NCBI GenBank assembly: GCA_009926705.1
Contig: RFOJ01000017.1
Span: forward strand, 1-11,239
From: Acidimicrobiia bacterium
GTDB taxonomy: Bacteria > Actinomycetota > Acidimicrobiia > Acidimicrobiales > Ilumatobacteraceae
Direction: 5' to 3'
DNA: 11,239 nt
The notes under the pieces are model-generated. The model saw nothing but the letters and a program-made list of their open reading frames with translations, ran no database searches and was not told the origin of the DNA. Position 1 is the stretch's first letter; the number at the start of each line of letters is the position of its first letter. This document shows positions 6,713-11,239 of this stretch, piece by piece. Position numbers and translations under genes: made by a program.

Positions 6713-7201
6713 CTAGCGGTTCGTGAATTGGCTGCCGCGAGCCGGCGGGCGCACGCCACGGAACGGCTTAGGCAGGATGGTGATCTTGCCGCCAGCAGCC
6801 GTGATGGCGGCTTCCGCGGTCTTCGATACTGCGTGCACCGACAGCGAGAGGGCGTTCTTCACCTTGCCGCGACCGAGCACCTTCACCAGGTTGCCCTTAC
6901 GGATGAGACCCTTTTCCACCAGCAGCTGTGCCGTGATCTCGGTGGTGCCGAGCGAGTCGAGCGTGTCAATGTTGATGGCTTGGTACTCAACACGGAAGGG
7001 GTTCGTGAATCCCTTCAACTTTGGGACGCGCTGCTTGAGCGGCATCTGACCGCCTTCAAAGCCGCGCGCCACCGTGTTACGTGCGTACTGACCCTTCGTG
7101 CCGCGACCGGCGGTCTTGCCGCCCTTGCCGCCGATGCCGCGGCCGACGCGCTTGCGGGACTTCTTGGCTCCGTGCTTCGGGCCGATCTGGTCGACGCGCA
7201 T
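6713..7201 (-). CDS. rplO: 50S ribosomal protein L15
   Basis: A late-assembly large-subunit protein at the base of the central protuberance. The 162 residues show the flexible Gly/Lys/Arg-rich N-terminal arm (KKSRKRVGRGIGGKGGKTAG, 13-32), FEGGQMPLKQRVPKLKGF (48-65) and the globular C-terminal domain ending with the conserved LIRKGNLVKVLG and TILPKPF segments. Length is slightly over the usual 145-150, through a short tail after PKPF. The ATG is 2 nt after the rpmD stop. Confidence 0.97.
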   Translation of the reverse strand: MRVDQIGPKHGAKKSRKRVGRGIGGKGGKTAGRGTKGQYARNTVARGFEGGQMPLKQRVPKLKGFTNPFRVEYQAINIDTLDSLGTTEITAQLLVEKGLIRKGNLVKVLGRGKVKNALSLSVHAVSKTAEAAITAAGGKITILPKPFRGVRPPARGSQFTNR

Positions 7202-7203
7202 GT

Positions 7204-7404
7204 TCAGCTGCCTTTCTTGTCGCTGACGACAATCTCGATGAGGTGCGGGACTCGTGCGATCATGCCGCGAATCTCCGGGCGATCAGGCAGCACGTTGGTG
7301 TCACCGATCTTGCGCAGGCCGAGCGCGCGCAACGTGGCGCGCGTCTTGGGCATGCTGCCGATCTGCGAGCGCTTCTGGCGCACGGTGATGGTCTTTTCAG
7401 CCAT
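7204..7404 (-). CDS. rpmD: 50S ribosomal protein L30
   Basis: A small 66-residue protein of the large subunit. Typical segments are KTITVRQKRSQIGSMPKTRA (4-23), TLRALGLRKIGDTNVLPDRP (24-43) and IRGMIARVPHLIEI (45-58). It sits between rpsE and rplO as in the standard spc order. The TAG stop of rpsE overlaps an AGGAG ribosome binding site 5 nt before the ATG, which suggests coupled translation. Confidence 0.97.
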   Translation of the reverse strand: MAEKTITVRQKRSQIGSMPKTRATLRALGLRKIGDTNVLPDRPEIRGMIARVPHLIEIVVSDKKGS

Positions 7405-7412
7405 GGTGGCTC

Positions 7413-8036
7413 CTACTTCCCTGCCGACTTCTTGGACTCATTAAACGCGCGCAGCAAGCCACGCGGAACAAATTCGTCCTCCGAGAGGCCGCGACGCTTG
7501 GCGACTTCGTCCGGTCGCAAGAGCGAACGGAGACCGTTGATCGTCGCGCGTGCGACGTTGATCGAGTTCGGCGAACCGAGCGACTTGGCGAGCACGTCCT
7601 TGATGCCTGCTTCTTCGAGGATGATGCGCGCGGCGCCACCGGCGATGACACCAGTACCAGGGGCAGCGGGCTTCAAGAGCACGCGGGCCGCACCGTTCAC
7701 GCCTTCGATCGAATGTGTGATGGTCGGTCCGGCGAGTGCCACGCGGAACACGTTGCGCTTGGCATCTTCGGTGCCCTTCTGGATGGCGAGCGGAACTTCG
7801 CGCGCTTTGCCGTAGCCAAGACCGACGCGACCGGCTTTGTCGCCGATCACGACGATGGCGGCGAACTGGAAGCGACGACCACCCTTCACTACTTTGGCGA
7901 CACGGTTGACGTGCACGACGCGCGACTCACCGAATTCGCCAGGCTTTGCCTCGGGACGTGGCTCGCGACGCTCGCGCGGCTTGCGGTCGCGACGACCGCG
8001 ACCTTCGGATGTCTCTGGTTGCTGGACGTCAGTCAT
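7413..8036 (-). CDS. rpsE: 30S ribosomal protein S5
   Basis: A small-subunit protein at the mRNA entry side, involved in accuracy and translocation and the classical site of spectinomycin-resistance changes. The 207 residues include a charged, presumably disordered N-terminal extension (about 1-36, rich in Arg, Glu and Pro) common in actinobacterial S5. The double-stranded RNA-binding domain follows (ESRVVHVNRVAKVVKGGRRF, 38-57; AIVVIGDKAGRVGLGYGKAR), then GTGVIAGGAARIILEEAGI and KSLGSPNSINVARAT. The start ATG overlaps the rplR stop by one base (TAATG). Confidence 0.98.
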   Translation of the reverse strand: MTDVQQPETSEGRGRRDRKPRERREPRPEAKPGEFGESRVVHVNRVAKVVKGGRRFQFAAIVVIGDKAGRVGLGYGKAREVPLAIQKGTEDAKRNVFRVALAGPTITHSIEGVNGAARVLLKPAAPGTGVIAGGAARIILEEAGIKDVLAKSLGSPNSINVARATINGLRSLLRPDEVAKRRGLSEDEFVPRGLLRAFNESKKSAGK

Positions 8037-8404
8037 TAGAACTCCAATCCTGCGGCACGGGCCGCGTCGGCGATTGCCGCGATGCGGCCGTGATAGAGGA
8101 AGCCACCGCGGTCAAACACCACCGAAGTGATGCCAGCCGCCTTGGCGCGCTGTGCGACGAGCGTGCCGACGGCGGTTGCCGCAGCGACGTTGCCGCCTGC
8201 CTGTTGCTTACGGAAATCCGCCTCGAGCGACGAAGCAGAAACGATGGTGCGACCGGAGTCGTCGTCGATCAGCTGAGCACTTAGGTGACGGTTGCTGCGG
8301 TACACGGCGAGGCGCGGTCGGGCCGCGGTGCCATGCACCTTCTTGCGCACGCGGCGATGGCGGCGGAGCCGTCCTTCGCGACGCTTCTTGGCGATCGTGG
8401 TCAT
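8036..8404 (-). CDS. rplR: 50S ribosomal protein L18
   Basis: Binds 5S rRNA and helps dock it onto the central protuberance. The 122 residues have a very basic N-terminus (KKRREGRLRRHRRVRKKVHG, 6-25) followed by RPRLAVYRSNRHLSAQLIDD and the C-terminal VVFDRGGFLYHGRIAAIADA plus ARAAGLEF. Length matches the family. The TAG stop of rplF is part of an AGGAGG ribosome binding site 7 nt before the rplR ATG. The gene ends in a one-base overlap with rpsE. Confidence 0.98.
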   Translation of the reverse strand: MTTIAKKRREGRLRRHRRVRKKVHGTAARPRLAVYRSNRHLSAQLIDDDSGRTIVSASSLEADFRKQQAGGNVAAATAVGTLVAQRAKAAGITSVVFDRGGFLYHGRIAAIADAARAAGLEF

Positions 8405-8415
8405 CGTCGTGCCTC

Positions 8416-8958
8416 CTACTTCTTGCCCGTCTTGCCGGCTTTGCGCAACACGCGCTCGTTGACGTAACGAACGCCCTTGCCCTTGTACGGCTCGGGAGAA
8501 CGGAACGATCGAATCTCGGCGGCAACTTGGCCGACCAGTTCCTTGTCCGCACCCTTCACCACGATGCGGGTCGGTTGCGGCACTTCGAAGGTGATGCCCT
8601 TCGGTGCGGCATAAGGCACGGAGTGGGAGAAACCAAGCGAGAGCTCGAGCTTGTCGGCACCTTTGGCGGCGGCTCGATAGCCGACGCCGATGATGTCGAG
8701 CTCCTTCACGTAGCCCTGGGTGACTCCGTCCATCATGTTGCGCACCATGGCGCGCACCATGCCGTGACGCGAACGCAACGAACGATCGTCGCCCGCACGC
8801 TCGACCACCACGGTGGACTCCACTTTCTTCACCGAGACACCGTTCGGAATCTCGCGAACGAGCGAGCCCTTCGAGCCCTTCACCGTGATGTTCGACCCGG
8901 CGATGGTGACTTCGACTCCCTGCGGAATCGTGACTGCTGCTTTGCCTACGCGTGACAT
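8416..8958 (-). CDS. rplF: 50S ribosomal protein L6
   Basis: A two-domain 23S rRNA-binding protein near the factor-binding site. The 180-residue form starts MSRVGKAAVTIPQGVEVTIA and ends with EPYKGKGVRYVNERVLRKAG KTGKK, containing the L6 signature region. I chose the ATG at 8958 because it gives the family N-terminus and has GGAGG 5 nt upstream; an in-frame ATG at 9003 would add 15 unrelated residues and overlap the end of rpsH. It begins 13 nt after the rpsH stop. Confidence 0.97.
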   Translation of the reverse strand: MSRVGKAAVTIPQGVEVTIAGSNITVKGSKGSLVREIPNGVSVKKVESTVVVERAGDDRSLRSRHGMVRAMVRNMMDGVTQGYVKELDIIGVGYRAAAKGADKLELSLGFSHSVPYAAPKGITFEVPQPTRIVVKGADKELVGQVAAEIRSFRSPEPYKGKGVRYVNERVLRKAGKTGKK

Positions 8959-8963
8959 GGGTT

Positions 8964-8968
8964 CCTCC
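8964..8968 (-). promoter_or_regulatory. Ribosome binding site of rplF
   Basis: GGAGG on the minus strand in the rpsH-rplF gap, 5 nt before the ATG at 8958. It decides this start over the in-frame ATG at 9003. Confidence 0.75.
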
Positions 8969-8971
8969 GGC

Positions 8972-9373
8972 TCACCACACGTAACACATGACTTCGCCAC
9001 CAACGTTGCGCTTGCGCGCCTCGCGGTCGGTCATGAGCCCGTGGCTGGTTGACAACACTGCGACGCCGAGGCCACCGAGCACGCGGGGCACGTCGGTCGC
9101 GCGACGGTAGATACGAAGTCCCGGAGTGGAGACACGCTTAATGCCAGAAATCGTGCGGCGGCGGTCGTCGGAGTACTTCATCTGGATTTTCAGCACCTTG
9201 CTGCCCTTGGCGTCACCGTCGGCGATGTTGAAGCCGGCGATGTAGCCCTCCTTCTTCAAAATCTCGGCGAGCGCGACCTTCTGCTTCGAGGAGGGCATTG
9301 CCACCTCGTCGCGCATGGCGACGTTCGCGTTGCGGATGCGGGTGAGCATGTCGGAAATCGGATCAGTGATCAT
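8972..9373 (-). CDS. rpsH: 30S ribosomal protein S8
   Basis: A primary 16S rRNA-binding protein for the central domain; in E. coli it also represses the spc operon. The 133 residues begin MITDPISDMLTRIRNANVAM, contain MKYSDDRRRTISGIKRVSTP (96 region onward: GLRIYR) and end with the S8 signature STSHGLMTDREARKRNVGGE followed by VMCYVW. Length is normal. The ATG is 5 nt after the rpsZ stop and has only a weak Shine-Dalgarno, so re-initiation from rpsZ is plausible. Confidence 0.98.
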   Translation of the reverse strand: MITDPISDMLTRIRNANVAMRDEVAMPSSKQKVALAEILKKEGYIAGFNIADGDAKGSKVLKIQMKYSDDRRRTISGIKRVSTPGLRIYRRATDVPRVLGGLGVAVLSTSHGLMTDREARKRNVGGEVMCYVW

Positions 9374-9378
9374 GTCGC

Positions 9379-9564
9379 TTACCAGCTCGACTTTCGCAGC
9401 CCAGGAATCTCGCCGGCATGTGCCAGTTCGCGCAGGCAGATGCGGCAGAGGCCGAACTTGCGGTACACCGCACGGGCGCGACCACAGCGCTGACAGCGCG
9501 TGTAGGAGCGCACCTTGAACTTCGGTGTCGCCGCTGCTTTGTTTCGGAGTGACTTCTTCGCCAT
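9379..9564 (-). CDS. rpsZ: 30S ribosomal protein S14, type Z (zinc)
   Basis: A small-subunit head protein. The 61-residue length and the ligands Cys24, Cys27, Cys40 and Cys43 (CQRC and CRIC) identify the short zinc-ribbon type used by Gram-positive bacteria rather than the roughly 100-residue zinc-free form. The C-terminus ELAHAGEIPGLRKSSW is typical. An AAAGGAAG lies about 11 nt upstream of the ATG, within the 21-nt gap after rplE. The presence of C+ S14 together with C- S4 in one operon is normal for actinobacteria. Confidence 0.98.
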   Translation of the reverse strand: MAKKSLRNKAAATPKFKVRSYTRCQRCGRARAVYRKFGLCRICLRELAHAGEIPGLRKSSW

Positions 9565-9585
9565 TGTGTTGGTTGCTTCCTTTGG

Positions 9586-10215
9586 TTACGAATTGGCCTG
9601 AACTGCTGACTTCTTCTTGGTCGATTTCTTCGTGCGCTTGGTGGACGCCGGCATCTCGCCCTTGCGGAACGGGAAACCGAAGGCATCGAGTAGCGCCTTG
9701 CCGGTCAGGTCATCCTTCGCCGAGGTGACGATGGTGATGTCCATGCCGCGCGGCACGTCGACCTTGTCGTAGTTGATCTCCATGAACACCATCTGCTCAG
9801 TGAGGCCGAAGGTGTAATTGCCGTGACCGTCCCACGAGCGACCGGGCAGACCGCGGAAGTCGCGGATTCGTGGGATCGCCACCGACAACAGTCGGTCGAA
9901 GAACTCCCACATACGGTCGCCGCGCAAGGTGACCTTGGCGCCGATTGCCTGGTTTTCGCGGACCTTGAACGACGCGATTGCAATGCGCGACTTGGTGACG
10001 ATCGGCTTCTGGCCGGTGATCGCCGTCAGGTCGGCCACTGCCCCGTCGAGCAAGGATGCCTGTTGGGTCGCCTTGCCGACGCCCATGTTGATGACGATCT
10101 TCTCAATCGTCGGCACCTGCATCGGGTTGGAGACGCCGAGCTGCTTCTGAAGGTCGGTGCGCACGACGTCGCGATAGTGCGACTTGAGGCGCGGAACGTA
10201 GGTGGTGGTAGCCAT
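9586..10215 (-). CDS. rplE: 50S ribosomal protein L5
   Basis: Binds 5S rRNA and contacts P-site tRNA as part of the central protuberance. The 209 residues include YVPRLKSHYRDVVRTDLQKQ (6-25), TIEKIVINMGVGKA, ITGQKPIVTKSRIAIASFKV and the C-terminal GMDITIVTSAKDDLTGKALL with AFGFPFRKGE. Bacterial L5 usually ends soon after this point at about 180-187 residues; here a lysine-rich tail of about 20 residues (ASTKRTKKSTKKKSAV) follows. The ATG overlaps the rplX stop by one base (TGATG), and GGGAG lies upstream within rplX. Confidence 0.98.
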   Translation of the reverse strand: MATTTYVPRLKSHYRDVVRTDLQKQLGVSNPMQVPTIEKIVINMGVGKATQQASLLDGAVADLTAITGQKPIVTKSRIAIASFKVRENQAIGAKVTLRGDRMWEFFDRLLSVAIPRIRDFRGLPGRSWDGHGNYTFGLTEQMVFMEINYDKVDVPRGMDITIVTSAKDDLTGKALLDAFGFPFRKGEMPASTKRTKKSTKKKSAVQANS

Positions 10216-10517
10216 CAGATTTCGTCTCCCGTGCTGCGCGCGATGCGCACCTTGTTGCCCTTGGCGTCGACCTTGAAGCCGACGCGCGTGGGCTTGCCCT
10301 TGTGGATCAGCATCACGTTGGAGGCAGAGATCGGCATCTCAATCTTCTTGATCTCGCTCGCCTGCTTTTCGTTACGGCGCGCGGTGTGGCGGCTGGCGAT
10401 GTTGACGCCCTCGACCACGACCTTGTTCGACTCCGGCAGGACGCGCTTCACTTCGCCTTCCTTGCCGCGGTCTTTGCCGCTGATGACGCGCACGTTGTCG
10501 CCTTTGCGCAGCTTCAT
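10215..10517 (-). CDS. rplX: 50S ribosomal protein L24
   Basis: An assembly-initiator protein for 23S rRNA, located near the exit of the peptide tunnel. The 100-residue protein begins MKLRKGDNVRVISGKDRGKE, a KOW motif, and continues EGVNIASRHTARR and GKPTRVGFKV. I place the start at the ATG at 10517, which has GGAGGTG 7 nt upstream; a longer in-frame reading to 10583 would overlap rplN and add 22 unrelated residues. It begins 1 nt after the rplN stop, so translation is probably coupled. Confidence 0.97.
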   Translation of the reverse strand: MKLRKGDNVRVISGKDRGKEGEVKRVLPESNKVVVEGVNIASRHTARRNEKQASEIKKIEMPISASNVMLIHKGKPTRVGFKVDAKGNKVRIARSTGDEI

Positions 10518-10518
10518 G

Positions 10519-10887
10519 TCACAACACCTCCGGTGCGAGCGAGACGATTCGCATGAACTTCTTGTCGCGCAACTCGCGGCCAACCGGTCCGAAGATTCGG
10601 GTTCCGCGCGGCGTGAGGTCTTCTTTGATGAGCACTGCGGCGTTCTCGTCGAAGCGGATGTAGCTACCGTCTGGACGGCGCTTTTCCTTCGCGACGCGCA
10701 CGACGACGCAACGCACTACTTCGCCCTGCTTCACGCCGGCGCCGGGGATGGCGTCCTTCACGGTGCCGATGAACACATCGCCAATCGAGGCATAACGACG
10801 GCGCGTGCCGCCCAGCACCTTGATGACGAGCACTTCGCGAGCGCCGCTGTTGTCGGCGACCTTGAGACGGCTTTCTTGCTGGATCAT
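10519..10887 (-). CDS. rplN: 50S ribosomal protein L14
   Basis: A large-subunit protein that forms part of an intersubunit bridge and the docking site of the RsfS silencing factor. The 122 residues are canonical: MIQQESRLKVADNSGAREVL, KVLGGTRRRYASIGDVFIGT, EVVRCVVVRVAKEKRRPDGS and TRIFGPVGRELRDKKFMRIV. It is the first gene of the spc cluster. Its ATG shares an ATGA overlap with the rpsQ stop, so the S10 and spc groups are fused here with no room for a promoter. Confidence 0.98.
   Translation of the reverse strand: MIQQESRLKVADNSGAREVLVIKVLGGTRRRYASIGDVFIGTVKDAIPGAGVKQGEVVRCVVVRVAKEKRRPDGSYIRFDENAAVLIKEDLTPRGTRIFGPVGRELRDKKFMRIVSLAPEVL
10525..10531 (-). promoter_or_regulatory. Ribosome binding site of rplX
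   Basis: GGAGGTG on the minus strand inside the last codons of rplN, 7 nt before the ATG at 10517. It supports the 100-residue L24 rather than the longer ORF. Confidence 0.8.
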
Positions 10888-11150
10888 TTCGCACGCTCCA
10901 ACACTTCGACGACGCGCCAGCGCTTGGTCTTGCTGAGCGGGCGGGTCTCCACGATGCGCACCTTGTCGCCGACTTTGGCGTCATTTGCTTCATCGTGGGC
11001 GTAGAACTTCTTCGTGCGGATGACGAACTTGTCGTACTTCGGGTGACGCACACGCTCGACAAGCGCGACGACGACCGTCTTGTTCATCTTGCTTGACACC
11101 ACGAGACCCTCGCGGGCCTTGCGGCTGCTACGGGCGCTAACTTCGGTCAT
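10884..11150 (-). CDS. rpsQ: 30S ribosomal protein S17
   Basis: A primary 16S rRNA-binding protein with an OB fold, at the base of the small-subunit body. The 88 residues include REGLVVSSKMNKTVVVALVE (13-32), HPKYDKFVIRTKKFYAHDE and the signature GDKVRIVETRPLSKTKRWRV (61-80). Length is normal. Both ends are coupled: the ATG overlaps the rpmC stop (ATGA), and the stop overlaps the rplN start in the same way. Confidence 0.98.
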   Translation of the reverse strand: MTEVSARSSRKAREGLVVSSKMNKTVVVALVERVRHPKYDKFVIRTKKFYAHDEANDAKVGDKVRIVETRPLSKTKRWRVVEVLERAK

Positions 11151-11239
11151 TTGCGGCTCGCTTTCTTGGTGCTGGCAGCCTCGGCCGCCTCGATTTCGCG
11201 ACGACGGATCACCAAGCTGATGCGGGCGATCTGCTTGCG
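11147..11239 (-). CDS. rpmC: 50S ribosomal protein L29, partial (C-terminal 30 residues)
   Basis: The minus strand enters from the right edge in an open frame that reads RKQIARISLVIRRREIEAAE, then AASTKKASRK and a TGA. The IARI segment with a following basic helix, and the position directly before rpsQ, match the end of L29, a 23S rRNA-binding protein beside the exit tunnel that helps dock SRP and trigger factor. The Ala/Lys-rich tail is somewhat longer than in E. coli. The start lies outside the window. Identification rests on a short piece plus gene order. Confidence 0.88.
   Translation of the reverse strand, partial: RKQIARISLVIRRREIEAAEAASTKKASRK

Noticed and set aside
6545..7444. Plus-strand open frame opposite secY, rplO and rpmD
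   Set aside because: Antisense to conserved genes, no recognisable motif, no ribosome binding site that stands out.
10200..10260. S8-binding translational operator near the rplE start, as in the E. coli spc operon
   Set aside because: I could not find a convincing helix 21-like bulged stem around the rplX-rplE overlap by eye.
9823..11004. Long plus-strand open frame (393 codons) opposite rplE to rpsQ
   Set aside because: It spans five well-recognised minus-strand genes and their junctions, with composition of a frame shadow and no family resemblance.
1..11239. An undescribed defence, mobile or biosynthetic system
   Set aside because: All genes except the left-end glycosyltransferase are housekeeping, in the standard order, with no repeats, integrase, transposase or composition break that I can see.

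Overview
The window is one stretch of chromosome with every recognisable gene on the minus strand. It covers the tail of the S10 cluster, the complete spc cluster and the alpha cluster of ribosomal-protein genes, followed by truA and a partial glycosyltransferase gene. The sequence is GC-rich. The S4 protein is the cysteine-free form whose N- and C-termini resemble my recollection of mycobacterial S4, RpoA begins with an MLVIQRPS-type actinobacterial N-terminus, and S14 is the short zinc-ribbon type. I infer an actinomycetote, possibly from a lineage such as Acidimicrobiia. The taxon is inference; no rRNA is present to confirm it.

Layout in transcription order (right to left): rpmC (L29, C-terminal part only), rpsQ, rplN, rplX, rplE, rpsZ (zinc S14), rpsH, rplF, rplR, rpsE, rpmD, rplO, secY, adk, infA, rpmJ, rpsM, rpsK, rpsD, rpoA, rplQ, truA, and a GT-B glycosyltransferase that runs off the left end. 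Gaps are 0 to about 40 nt and several stops and starts overlap (ATGA, GTGA, TGATG, TAATG). I see no convincing promoter or intrinsic terminator inside the block, so one long transcript or overlapping transcripts are likely. No gap exceeds 300 bases.

The genes supply ribosomal proteins of both subunits, translation initiation factor IF-1, the RNA polymerase alpha subunit, the SecY translocon pore, adenylate kinase and a tRNA pseudouridine synthase. This is core growth machinery and mostly ordinary. The points worth attention are: an apparent CTG start codon for infA; the absence of map between adk and infA; an RNA polymerase alpha subunit with no C-terminal tail and a Gln at the position of E. 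coli K298; a hairpin that would cover the truA ribosome binding site; and a terminal glycosyltransferase that looks like the cyanobacterial pterin glucosyltransferase family. I found no CRISPR array, mobile element, tRNA, rRNA or undescribed multi-gene system.
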